DNA from: UBA6522 sp965221035
Lineage (GTDB): Bacteria > Pseudomonadota > Gammaproteobacteria > Steroidobacterales > Rariloculaceae
Direction: 5' to 3'
NCBI GenBank assembly: GCA_965221035.1
Contig: OZ244860.1
Span: 1,860,001 to 1,924,000 of the forward strand
Length of the DNA stretch: 64,000 bases
Shown here: positions 9,102 through 17,202 of the stretch, piece after piece
How positions within the stretch are numbered: the stretch's first letter is position 1
Layout: the number at the start of each line of letters is the position of its first letter
Position numbers and translations under genes: made by a program
The notes under the pieces: model-generated
What the model saw: the letters and a program-made list of their open reading frames with translations, nothing else
The model's database searches: none
What the model was told of the DNA's origin: nothing

Positions 9102-9204
9102 CGAAGCAGCTCCACTGTCTTGCCTTCAAGTGCCGGCGCCGCATTCAAGGGCACCCGCCCCCCTGGCCGGTATTCTAAGCCAAGCGGGGCGCCGGGCAGC
9201 CTGG

Positions 9205-9627
9205 TCAATAGTCCGGCTGGCGATTTCGTGCCGCGGCCAACCAGTTCTCCACCTTGAGCGCGGGTACGCGCCGAAACTCCTTCTCGTTGTTGGTGACCAG
9301 CGTAGCCTGCGCACTGCGGGCGTGAGCGGCAATCAGCAAGTCGTTCGCGCCGATGAGTCGCCCGTCCCTGGAGAGATAATGGCGAATCTCTCCGTAGTGA
9401 GTTCCGGCCGCGGCATCGAAGGGTTGAATTTCAAGGTCAAGGCAAAACGCCTTCAGTTCCCGGGAATTTCTTTCGGCTTGCTCCGAGTAGGCGACCCCGA
9501 AGCAAAGTTCCGCGTAGGAAATGGAGGAAATGCATATGGACGCCGCGTTGGTCTCGAAGGTTTCCCGCAATGTGTCGTCGCGACTGTTGATGAGGTAGAT
9601 ACATGTATCCGTATCCAGCATGTACAT
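9205..9627 (-). CDS. vapC: VapC-family PIN-domain toxin
   Basis: A 140-residue PIN-domain ribonuclease, the usual VapC size. Acidic metal-site residues are visible: Asp5 and Asp7 (MLDTDTC), Glu in SYAELCFG, and Asp in GANDLLIAAHA. The last position (VTNNEKEF) has Asn where many VapCs have Asp. VapC toxins cleave tRNA or rRNA when not bound by VapB. The ATG shares one base with the vapB stop codon (TGATG overlap at 9625-9629), a standard translationally coupled toxin-antitoxin arrangement. Confidence 0.93.
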   Translation of the reverse strand: MYMLDTDTCIYLINSRDDTLRETFETNAASICISSISYAELCFGVAYSEQAERNSRELKAFCLDLEIQPFDAAAGTHYGEIRHYLSRDGRLIGANDLLIAAHARSAQATLVTNNEKEFRRVPALKVENWLAAARNRQPDY

Positions 9628-9869
9628 CAGCGAATCTCGTTACGCTCATCAAGAGGTGGCTGGCGCCGTTCCGGCAGGTTTCCGCGGGTCCGGGCATCGA
9701 AGTAAGCCGCCCAGTTCTTGCCGCGCGGGCGCAGGATGACTCGATCTCCGTGCTTGATCACCTCGACTTCGGTTGTGCTGAACCGGCAAGGAGCCGGCAA
9801 CCGAACCGCCTGGCTGCGGCCGCTCCAGAAGACTTTTGCCATGCCGCGGTAGTCGGGTGCGCTTGCCAT
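9627..9869 (-). CDS. vapB: VapB-family antitoxin (AbrB/MazE fold)
   Basis: An 80-residue antitoxin upstream of vapC. The swapped-hairpin AbrB DNA-binding motif is clear (AKVFWSGRSQAVRLP, then VEVIKHGDRVILRP), followed by an acidic/Arg-rich tail that would wrap the toxin. The ATG at 9869 has a strong AGGAG SD six bases upstream, so it was preferred over the internal Met before AKVFW. Antitoxin and complex probably autoregulate through the AT-rich dyad just upstream. Confidence 0.92.
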   Translation of the reverse strand: MASAPDYRGMAKVFWSGRSQAVRLPAPCRFSTTEVEVIKHGDRVILRPRGKNWAAYFDARTRGNLPERRQPPLDERNEIR

Positions 9870-9888
9870 GTGTCACTCCTGAATTGGG

Positions 9889-9908
9889 TATATCTTATGA
9901 TATATATC
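9889..9908 (-). promoter_or_regulatory. vapBC promoter/operator dyad
   Basis: TATATC-N4-GATATA (9889-9904) overlaps the perfect palindrome GATATATATC (9899-9908), 20-39 bp upstream of the vapB start. On the minus strand a -10-like TATCAT lies in this dyad, 16 bp after a TTGCGG -35-like hexamer. A palindrome covering the -10 is what an autoregulated vapBC promoter would show. Inferred from position and symmetry only. Confidence 0.5.
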
Positions 9909-9963
9909 ACCAGGAAAACCGCAAGGTTTCTGGCCCAAGTTTCTGGCCCTGGTCAAGCCCAGG

Positions 9964-11388
9964 TCAAGCGGTCGAGAAGGTCGGCCAATGCAGCGCGAGC
10001 AGATAGCCTACGATGACGATGGCGAACAGCGACAGCAGGCAGGCCCAGAACCCCTTGACGGCCATGGTCCTCAAGTTGATCCCGTAACCTGCCGCCACCG
10101 CCGGCCCTCCCGCCGAGGTCGGCAGCATGTAGCCGCAGTTGCCGACGGCGGCGACGATGTAGACGAACGGCAACGGGTTCATGTCGAGACTCTGGAAGGT
10201 GCTGATCGTAATGGGCACGATGATGGCCACGGCGGCGGTGTTGTTGGTGATCTGGGTCAACAGCATCGTCAGAAACGCGAACACCAGCACCGCCAGGAAT
10301 CCGCCGCCACTGGCGTAGGGCAGCAGGGCGTCGGCGATATGGGCCGCCGTGCCCGTTTCGCCGAGCACGCGGCCCAGGGCCGTTCCGCCGGCGAACAGGT
10401 AGAACAGCCCCCACATCATCCGCTTCTGGGCGTATTCCCAGGTCATCAGGTTCTCGCCCCGGAAGCGCAGCAGGAAACACACGATGGCGCAGCTCAGAAA
10501 CGCGTACGCGGGCGTAAGCGCGGGCAGCCATTCCGCGTAGAGCGGCCGGGTGAACGCCAGGCCCGCGGCGATCGCGAACAGCACGAAACCCCACTTTTCC
10601 TGCACGCTCATGGGGCCCAGCGACTTGAGCTCGCCCAGGAAGAACTGGCGTGTCCCCTCGACCTCCCTGATCTCGGGCTTGAACGCGATTCGGACGTACA
10701 GGAATGTCACCAGCATCACGGCCAGGCTCAGGGGCACGAAGCGGACCACCCAGGTGGCGAACAGGAACTCTTCGCCAGTGACAAGTTCCCGAATGTACTC
10801 CATGGCGAGCAGGTTCGGCGCCCCGGCCAACGGCGTCATGGCGCCACCGGCGCTGGTGCCCCAGGCCACGGCAATCACCAGCGCGGTGCCCAGGTTGCTT
10901 TCCCACAGGTCCTCGATGCCGATGTAGCGCAACATGGCTACCACGATGGGGATCATGGTCGCCGCGACGATGGTATTGGGAAGGAAGGCGCTCAGGATCA
11001 TGCCGATGGCAAACCAGGACATGATCTGCCGGGTCGTATTGGTGCCGACGCCGATCAGCGAACCCAGCGCGATGCGGCGGTCCAGCCCCCACCGCGTCCA
11101 GCAGGTGGTGAGCACGTTGGCCGACAACAAAAGGATGACCAGTTCGGCCGCGTACGCCGGCAGGATGCGCTCCAGCGGCGCGAAGTCGAATATCGCCACC
11201 GTGGCCAGCGGAAGGAAGCCGGTGACGGCGAGGTGCACCGGCCGCGTGATCCACCACAGCGCCATCCAGAACAGCAGTCCCAGGCTGCAGCGTACCTCGT
11301 AGGGCAGTCCGCCCAGCGGCGCCAGCGCGAGCACCGCGAACACGGCGGGGCCGGCGACCACGTACGCCGTGCGGCGTCGATCATCCAC
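9964..11388 (-). CDS. DASS/SLC13-type anion or dicarboxylate transporter
   Basis: A 474-residue membrane protein with about 11-12 hydrophobic segments and the duplicated architecture of the divalent-anion:Na+ symporter (DASS/SLC13, ion-transporter superfamily) group. Recognisable features are the SFLPNT-type motif in FAIGMILSAFLPNTIVAATM, the second-half equivalent TNNTAAVAIIVPI, and GWGTSAGG-like glycine-rich loops (AVAWGTSAGGAMTPLAG). Family members import C4-dicarboxylates, citrate or sulfate; the substrate is not defined here. The GTG start at 11388 lacks a strong SD. The gene is divergent from the amidohydrolase-like gene across a 400-bp gap. Confidence 0.85.
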   Translation of the reverse strand: MDDRRRTAYVVAGPAVFAVLALAPLGGLPYEVRCSLGLLFWMALWWITRPVHLAVTGFLPLATVAIFDFAPLERILPAYAAELVILLLSANVLTTCWTRWGLDRRIALGSLIGVGTNTTRQIMSWFAIGMILSAFLPNTIVAATMIPIVVAMLRYIGIEDLWESNLGTALVIAVAWGTSAGGAMTPLAGAPNLLAMEYIRELVTGEEFLFATWVVRFVPLSLAVMLVTFLYVRIAFKPEIREVEGTRQFFLGELKSLGPMSVQEKWGFVLFAIAAGLAFTRPLYAEWLPALTPAYAFLSCAIVCFLLRFRGENLMTWEYAQKRMMWGLFYLFAGGTALGRVLGETGTAAHIADALLPYASGGGFLAVLVFAFLTMLLTQITNNTAAVAIIVPITISTFQSLDMNPLPFVYIVAAVGNCGYMLPTSAGGPAVAAGYGINLRTMAVKGFWACLLSLFAIVIVGYLLALHWPTFSTA

Positions 11389-11789
11389 GCTGAAGACCGA
11401 TCACGCCTGCGGGGACGACCCGGCGCTCATTGCAACCGGCCCTTGCGAATCAGTGGCCGCGCATCCCACCGGTGGAGGCCCTTTGTGCCATGGTTATTCT
11501 CCTGCCGCAGCTTGCGTTTCCGAACGGCCATCCGATTCGATCCAGATGGAACGCCAGGGCAATGGTACCCGTCATCCGCACAGTCCGCATCCGTCTCCCT
11601 GGTGTGGGACCGAGGCGTCAACCCAGAACAGTCGACATGAACCACTTCCAGCACTGCCCGCAATCGCTCGGTGCATCGTTACAATTCCGTTAAGTGCGAT
11701 CTCGGCAACCTTCTCGACGACGGGATTTGTGCCAGAATTTCGAGAAATCGTCAGCCATCGGTCCACAAGCAAATCGAGAAGAAAAACCC
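11389..11789. other. Divergent intergenic region without a clear gene
   Basis: This 401-bp gap separates the DASS carrier from the amidohydrolase-like gene. Several open frames cross it but none resembles a protein. The only notable item is a 13-codon minus-strand frame at 11450-11491 with a good AGGAG SD six bases before its ATG, 61 bp upstream of the carrier start; it could be a leader peptide. No convincing terminator or dyad was seen. Confidence 0.5.
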
Positions 11790-13682
11790 ATGAACAGCAA
11801 CTACCGCACCCGATTCTCGACCATCTTTCCCGCGGTCGTGCTCGCGGCGGCGAGCATCGCCGGTCAACCGGCCCTGTCGCAGACCCTGGTGATTCACGGC
11901 GGTACCCTCATCGACGGCAATGGCGGAGCGCCGCTGGAGGACGCGGTGGTGGTCCTGGACGGCAACCGCATCGAGAGTGTTTCAAGCGGCGAGGCCGCAG
12001 CGGAGGTCGCGGCGGACGTTGCCACCGAAGACGCCCTGACCGTGATCGACGCCACCGGCAAGTTCATCCTGCCGGGCCTTTGGGATTCCCAGGTCAGCTA
12101 CAGCTGGTACTACGGCGAGATCATGCTGAACTACGGCATCACCTCGACCATCGACGTGGGAAATTCCGGAGAGGTGGCCATCGCCCACCGGGATGCGGTG
12201 CACGCCGGCCACCTGCGCGCGCCGCGCACCTACACCGGCGTGTCTCGCCTCAACCTGATCCCCGACGGCGGCACGGGGCTTGAATCCATTCTCACGCCCG
12301 CACGCGACCCGCACTCGGTGGACGAGGCCAGGGAACTTGCCCGGGCCTTTATCGACGCCGGTGCCGACGCACTGATGTTCAACGACGGTTCGCTGCCGCT
12401 GGAGTACTACATCGCCGGCATCGAGGAAGCCGACCGCACCGGCACGCCGGTCTTCACGCGATCCTACGGTCCGGTGTACGGCCCCTGGGAAGCGGTCGAG
12501 CGAACCTCGCACAACCTGCCCCATTCGGCGGGCATCTGGGCGGCGGTGGCAGAACCTGCACCGCAGCCGGACGATCCTCGCGACTGGCTCGACCTGTACG
12601 CCGACATGGACGAAGCCCGCGCCCGCGAACTCATCGAGCGACTGGTGGCCAACGACACCGCGCTCACTCCGACCTTCATGGCCAATTTCAGGGGCTACCC
12701 GGCGGGCTGGGCCGAGTTCGAGGCCCGCGACCGGGCTTTCTTCGACCAGGCGGACCCGAGCCTGATGGCCTACTACCCGCCGGCCCGCAAGCGGGCGGCG
12801 TTGGCCTTCTACGGGCAGCGCGGTCCCTGGAGCGTGCGCGACGAGGCGGCCCGGCAGCGCAAGATGGCGGGCTACCGGAATGCGCTGCGGTTTCACAAGA
12901 TGTTCGTCGACGCCGGCGGACGTCTGGTTCCCGGCGCCAACACCAATCCTTCCCGTGTGCCTGGCGAGAACCTGCACCACGAGATCGCGGTCTTCGTCGA
13001 AGCCGGGGTGACGCCGATGCAGATCATCCAGGGCGCCACCCGGTGGTCGGCCGAGATGCTGCTGCTGGGCGAGGAGATCGGCACGCTGGAGGCCGGCAAG
13101 CTCGCCGACATCATCATCGTCGACGAGGATCCGCTGGTAGACATCGCCCATCTGCGCGCCATCGACACCGTGATCATGAACGGCCGGGTCGTGGAACGCG
13201 GCTACGATATCGGCTACCACGATCCCTACCGCCGCAATTCGGAGCTCAACCCGCCGGTGGAATCCCTGCACTGGGTGGTGGCGTTGCGCGAGGCGAGCTT
13301 CAACAAGCGTGGTTTCCGCTACGTCGGGCGGCCGCCGGGCGGCCCGGGCACACCCCTGCCCGATCCGGTGGAAGCGCCCCAGCCGGCCATCGAGACGGTC
13401 ACTCCCGTGATGGTGACCGCGGGCGACCCCACCACCACGGTCACGCTCACGGGCTTCAACTTCGTACGCCGGTCACGGGTCTACTTCAACGGCACTCCGG
13501 TTCCGTACCGCGCGCCAAGCCCGACCCGACTGGAAGTCACCATCGATTCAAGTCTGCTGCACCAGCCCGGGTGGGCCGACATCGTGGTGGTCAACCCGGA
13601 GCCTCTCCACCCGGAACTCGGCCACCAGTGGGGCAACGGCACCTCGAACACGGCGCACCTGGTGGTCAGGTTTCCCGACTGA
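11790..13682 (+). CDS. Exported amidohydrolase-like protein with C-terminal IPT/TIG domain
   Basis: A 630-residue protein starting at the ATG at 11790 (signal peptide to about residue 31, ending PALSQ). Residues about 33-480 follow the metal-dependent amidohydrolase pattern: IHGGTLIDGNGG, KFILPGLWDS, and the C-terminal GTLEAGKLADIIIVDEDPL strap. The usual His-x-His after the first strand is replaced by Gln101-Val-Ser103 (DSQVS), and the late Asp region reads GANTNPS, so the canonical binuclear site looks incomplete. Residues about 540-625 form an IPT/TIG immunoglobulin-like domain (VTPVMVTAGDPTTTVTLTG). It may be a degenerate hydrolase or a binding protein. It is convergent with the DoxX gene, 21 bp apart. 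Confidence 0.82.
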   Translation: MNSNYRTRFSTIFPAVVLAAASIAGQPALSQTLVIHGGTLIDGNGGAPLEDAVVVLDGNRIESVSSGEAAAEVAADVATEDALTVIDATGKFILPGLWDSQVSYSWYYGEIMLNYGITSTIDVGNSGEVAIAHRDAVHAGHLRAPRTYTGVSRLNLIPDGGTGLESILTPARDPHSVDEARELARAFIDAGADALMFNDGSLPLEYYIAGIEEADRTGTPVFTRSYGPVYGPWEAVERTSHNLPHSAGIWAAVAEPAPQPDDPRDWLDLYADMDEARARELIERLVANDTALTPTFMANFRGYPAGWAEFEARDRAFFDQADPSLMAYYPPARKRAALAFYGQRGPWSVRDEAARQRKMAGYRNALRFHKMFVDAGGRLVPGANTNPSRVPGENLHHEIAVFVEAGVTPMQIIQGATRWSAEMLLLGEEIGTLEAGKLADIIIVDEDPLVDIAHLRAIDTVIMNGRVVERGYDIGYHDPYRRNSELNPPVESLHWVVALREASFNKRGFRYVGRPPGGPGTPLPDPVEAPQPAIETVTPVMVTAGDPTTTVTLTGFNFVRRSRVYFNGTPVPYRAPSPTRLEVTIDSSLLHQPGWADIVVVNPEPLHPELGHQWGNGTSNTAHLVVRFPD

Positions 13683-13703
13683 AGCGTCCGTGGGCCGGCA
13701 ACG

Positions 13704-14120
13704 TCAGCTACGTGCCGCGCGGCGATTGTCCAGGCAGAACGAATCCCAGGCGTGTGCCGCGATGAGCAGGCAGAAATAGAGCGTGTAGTGCATGTTGTTG
13801 CCGGCGGTTCCCCAGTCCTGCCGCGTGGTGTTGCCAAACAAGAGCACCAGCATCATCAGCGCGCCACCCACGCAGGACCACCAGGTAAAAAGCCCCAGCG
13901 TGAGCAGCGTGCCGAGAGCGAGTTCGTAGTAGGGCAGCACGTGCAGGAAAAGGCGCACCCATGCCTCGGGAAGAAAGGAATCGCTGAACGTCGCCACCAG
14001 ACCTTCCACCCAGGCCCCGGTATCGCTGGTGATCCGCATGAAGCCATGGAAGAACATGTTGACCCCGAGGGTGATGCGGAACAGCGCATAGGCTGTTCGC
14101 AGGTTCCTGTCGTGATTCAT
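13704..14120 (-). CDS. DoxX family membrane protein
   Basis: A 138-residue protein with four predicted transmembrane segments and the DoxX signature region (ALFRITLGVNMFFHGFMRI). Lengths of 130-150 are normal. DoxX proteins are small membrane proteins, some tied to thiosulfate:quinone oxidoreductase or to redox stress complexes; no partner is encoded here. The ATG has a GGAGG SD eight bases upstream. It is transcribed toward the amidohydrolase-like gene. Confidence 0.82.
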   Translation of the reverse strand: MNHDRNLRTAYALFRITLGVNMFFHGFMRITSDTGAWVEGLVATFSDSFLPEAWVRLFLHVLPYYELALGTLLTLGLFTWWSCVGGALMMLVLLFGNTTRQDWGTAGNNMHYTLYFCLLIAAHAWDSFCLDNRRAARS

Positions 14121-14300
14121 CGCGCCTGCCTCCAGGTGGCCGTCCGATATGGCCGAGTTCTTGTTGTGAACCCCACGCCAGCTTCCCCCGCCGGGTGCCC
14201 GCGGTCAAGCGCGGTCAAGCGCGGAACGGAACTGCGCGCGCATCGGCAAGTTGGTATGATGGTCTAAGCGGAATAATAACCAGAAAACAACGGAGACATG

Positions 14301-14735
14301 ATGGACGCCATCGTTCAGGTCATCGGTTGCTGCAAACGGTCATGCCCGCGCGTATTCCGGATTCATCACGGTGTCTGGCTGGCTGCGTTGCTGGCCGTCA
14401 CCCCCACAACGGCCCATCACGCCAACTCCGCCTACGACCGCGGCACCACGACGCGGATCAGCGGCACGGTAACCCGGTGGCAATTCATCAATCCCCACTC
14501 CGGACTCTGGTTCGAGGTCGCCGGTGAAGATGGCGAAGTCGAGGAATGGTCGGCGGAGTTTCAGGGAACGCTCGACCTGTACCGGCACTTCCGGTTCAAC
14601 AAGGATACCTTTCTCCCCGGAGACGCCATTACCATCGTCGGTCACCCGGCCCGCAACGGTGATGCGACCATGAGCACCCGGATCGTGATTTTCGCCGACG
14701 GTCGGGAAGTGAACGTGAGGTCCGCGCCGGACTGA
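14301..14735 (+). CDS. DUF6152 family exported protein (copy 1)
   Basis: A 144-residue protein with a signal/anchor segment (residues about 20-38), then the DUF6152 core: HHANSAYDR, ISGTVTRWQFINPHSGLWFEV, EEWSAEFQGTLDLYR and LPGDAITIVGHPARNG. ATG at 14301 was preferred over the adjacent ATG at 14298 because the GGAG SD at 14292-14295 is better spaced. The family is a small periplasmic OB-like beta protein of unknown function, often found in several copies. A paralogue lies 0.8 kb downstream (15542-15931), with an exported protein between them, suggesting a four-gene unit. Confidence 0.83.
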   Translation: MDAIVQVIGCCKRSCPRVFRIHHGVWLAALLAVTPTTAHHANSAYDRGTTTRISGTVTRWQFINPHSGLWFEVAGEDGEVEEWSAEFQGTLDLYRHFRFNKDTFLPGDAITIVGHPARNGDATMSTRIVIFADGREVNVRSAPD

Positions 14736-14792
14736 TCTCCGGACATTGTCCAGGCCGCACTGGGACCTGGAGACGCCTTTGGAGGCCGAGGG

Positions 14793-15545
14793 ATGCCGAA
14801 GACGACATCGTTTACATCATGGGTTGCGGCCGCCGTGCTCGCGGTTGCCGTGGCGGTCGGGCTGCACTCGCGGGCCGTCTCCGGCCAGGAGGCCGGTCCG
14901 CCCGATCTTTCCGGAGTCTGGCAGCGCAACTTCCCCGGCATGGATCCGCTGATCCCCGACCCGCCCATGACGCCGTGGGGGCAGGAACGGTTCGACGCCG
15001 CCAAGCCCATCCACGGCCCGCGCACCACGTCGGCGACGGAATCCAACGCCGCCGAACTGACGTGCCTGCCCATGGGATTTCCGGCGACCTACTACCGGCC
15101 GCGGCCGTTCGAGATCATCCAGCTCGCCGACCGCGCGGTGATGCTCTTCGAGGTGGACCACTTCTGGCGCATCATCCACATGGACGGCCGGGAGTTCCCG
15201 GAAGTGCCGCTGCACACCTGGAACGGCTACTCGATCGGCCGATACGAGGGTGATTCGCTGGTGATCGAGACACGCCACATCATCGGTTGGGAGTCGGGGA
15301 ATCAGCAACGCTGGATCGACCGGCTCGGGCATCCCTTCAGCGACCAGCTCAAGCTGGTCGAGCGTATCCGGCGCGTGGACGAGCATACGCTGGAAAACCA
15401 GGTCACCATCGACGATCCCGTCGCCTACGAACGTCCCTTCACGGGCACGCTCACCTTTCGGCTCAGGGATTTCGAGCTGGCCGAATTCATCTGCAACGAA
15501 CTGATGCTCTCGGAACTGCCCGAGATGAGGCCGGGACAGGAATGA
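14793..15545 (+). CDS. Exported protein of unknown function
   Basis: A 250-residue protein with a signal peptide (hydrophobic residues about 8-25, cleavage near VSGQE) followed by PPDLSGVWQRNFPG. This 'DLSGVW' opening is common in exported proteins found beside DUF6152 genes in uncultured Proteobacteria. The remainder is beta-rich (FEIIQLADRAVMLFEVDHFWRII-like strands). The start has a GGAGG SD seven bases upstream. Its stop overlaps the next ATG by four bases (ATGA), showing translational coupling to the second DUF6152 gene. No catalytic motif was recognised. Confidence 0.75.
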   Translation: MPKTTSFTSWVAAAVLAVAVAVGLHSRAVSGQEAGPPDLSGVWQRNFPGMDPLIPDPPMTPWGQERFDAAKPIHGPRTTSATESNAAELTCLPMGFPATYYRPRPFEIIQLADRAVMLFEVDHFWRIIHMDGREFPEVPLHTWNGYSIGRYEGDSLVIETRHIIGWESGNQQRWIDRLGHPFSDQLKLVERIRRVDEHTLENQVTIDDPVAYERPFTGTLTFRLRDFELAEFICNELMLSELPEMRPGQE

Positions 15546-15931
15546 ACGTAACCACTGCCTTGTTGGCATCCCTGTTCGCCATCGCTTTCGCGGCACCGCC
15601 GGTGGCGGCTCACCATGCCAATTCCGCTTTCGACCAGGACAGATCGGTCACCGTTTCCGGGACGGTCATACGATGGCAATTCATCAATCCCCATGTCGGC
15701 ATCTGGATCGAAGCCGCAGATGGTGACGGGAACCCCCGTGAATGGTCCGGCGAATTCCAGAGCGTCCAGGACCTCTACCGGATGTTCGGCTGGAACAAGG
15801 ATACGTTCAGGCCGGGCGACCGGGTCACCATCGTCGGCAGCCCGGACCGGCGGCCCGGCGAATACTCGATGTGGGTCTCCGCCGTCATCCTTCCCGACGG
15901 AACGGAAATGCACGTCCGCCATAATCCCTGA
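15542..15931 (+). CDS. DUF6152 family exported protein (copy 2)
   Basis: A 129-residue paralogue of the protein at 14301-14735. Signal peptide covers residues 1 to about 23 (PPVAA), then HHANSAFDQD, VSGTVIRWQFINPHVGIWIEA, REWSGEFQSVQDLYR and RPGDRVTIVGSPDRRPGEYS. The two copies match along the whole core, so they arose by duplication. Its ATG overlaps the previous stop by four bases. It is followed after 64 bp by the NHL-repeat gene with its own AGGAG SD. Function unknown. Confidence 0.83.
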   Translation: MNVTTALLASLFAIAFAAPPVAAHHANSAFDQDRSVTVSGTVIRWQFINPHVGIWIEAADGDGNPREWSGEFQSVQDLYRMFGWNKDTFRPGDRVTIVGSPDRRPGEYSMWVSAVILPDGTEMHVRHNP

Positions 15932-15995
15932 TGGGGTGCCCCCAGTCGCGCGCGGACCGCGACTGGCGCCAGGCCCGCGAAAAAAGGAGAACGCC

Positions 15996-17141
15996 ATGCG
16001 CAAACCCGCTACCGGATTCGCCATTTCAGCGTCTATGAAGGCCGCGTACTGGTCAACCCGGTTCGCTACGGCTACTCTCGCTCCGAAGCTGTTCGCCTCG
16101 ACGCTATGCGCCCTGGCCCTGCTGGGCGCGGGCGCCCACGCCCAAGTACCCGAATACAAGTTCGACGCCGAATGGCCGCAACTGCCGCTGCCGGACAAGT
16201 GGTGGATGCAGGGCGTCACCGGGCTGTACGTGGATCACCAGGACACCATCTGGGTGCTCAACCGCCCCAGCAACCTGAACAATACCGAGAACTACGCGCA
16301 ACTGGACCCGCCCACCGGTGAGTGCTGCGTGGCGCCGCCCGCGGTGATCGCCTTCGACATGGAGGGCAACGTGGTCGAGTACTGGGACACACAGGAGGGC
16401 CACGGCATGACCGTGGACACGGAAGGCAACGTCTGGATCGGTCAGGAAACCGTGCGCAAGTACACGCGCGACGGCACGCTGGTGGCAGAAGTGGCACGGG
16501 TTGACCGGGACACCAACCCACCGGCGGATACGCCAGCGGTGGTCGGCGGGCTCGAGGAGGTCCGCGTGGACGAGGCGACCCGCGAACTCTACTACGTGGA
16601 CAACTACCTCAACGGGCGCGTCATGGTGCACGACCTGGACACCCTGGAGTTCAAGCGGGGCTGGGGAGCCTACGGCAAGCCGCTTGCCGACATCTCCATG
16701 GACGCCCCGGACCTGGAATACGAGATCGGCGCCCCGCCGGCCAGGGAGTGGCTCGGCCATGTCACGCTCGGACTGTCCCGCGACGGGCGCGTCTACGTCG
16801 CCGACCGCCAGGGCAACCGCATCCAGGTCTTCTCCACCGAGGGCGAATTCCTCGATGAATTCTTCCTCGCCACCTCCACCCTGCAACGCGGTTCCGCCGG
16901 TGGCATCGCCTTTTCCCACGATCCGGACCAACGCTGGCTCATCGTGCCGGATATCCAGAACAACACCGTCTGGATCCTCGACCGCGAGTCCGGCGAGGTG
17001 GTGAACCGGGTGGGCAGCGCCGGAGACAACGGCGGCCAGTTCCACGGCCTGCACATGGCCGCGGTGGATTCGCAGGGAAACCTCTATACCGGCGAAGTCC
17101 AGCAGGGCGAGCGCGTGCAGCGCTTCCGGCTGATGAACTGA
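15996..17141 (+). CDS. Exported NHL-repeat beta-propeller protein
   Basis: A 381-residue protein with an AGGAG SD at its ATG and a long N-terminal leader whose hydrophobic core is at residues about 36-50 (CALALLGAGAHAQ). The mature part has repeated beta-propeller blades with NHL-like motifs (DTIWVLNRPSN, TEGNVWIGQETVRKY, DGRVYVADRQGNRIQVFS, SQGNLYTGEV). These 6-bladed propellers bind ligands or act as lactonases or lyases, but no catalytic set was recognised. It closes the exported-protein cluster and is convergent with the LD-carboxypeptidase gene. Confidence 0.8.
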   Translation: MRKPATGFAISASMKAAYWSTRFATATLAPKLFASTLCALALLGAGAHAQVPEYKFDAEWPQLPLPDKWWMQGVTGLYVDHQDTIWVLNRPSNLNNTENYAQLDPPTGECCVAPPAVIAFDMEGNVVEYWDTQEGHGMTVDTEGNVWIGQETVRKYTRDGTLVAEVARVDRDTNPPADTPAVVGGLEEVRVDEATRELYYVDNYLNGRVMVHDLDTLEFKRGWGAYGKPLADISMDAPDLEYEIGAPPAREWLGHVTLGLSRDGRVYVADRQGNRIQVFSTEGEFLDEFFLATSTLQRGSAGGIAFSHDPDQRWLIVPDIQNNTVWILDRESGEVVNRVGSAGDNGGQFHGLHMAAVDSQGNLYTGEVQQGERVQRFRLMN

Positions 17142-17202
17142 CCACTCGGACGGGTCCGGACGGCGGTAACGCCCCCTTTCCCCTCGAAGGATCCGAACGC
17201 GC

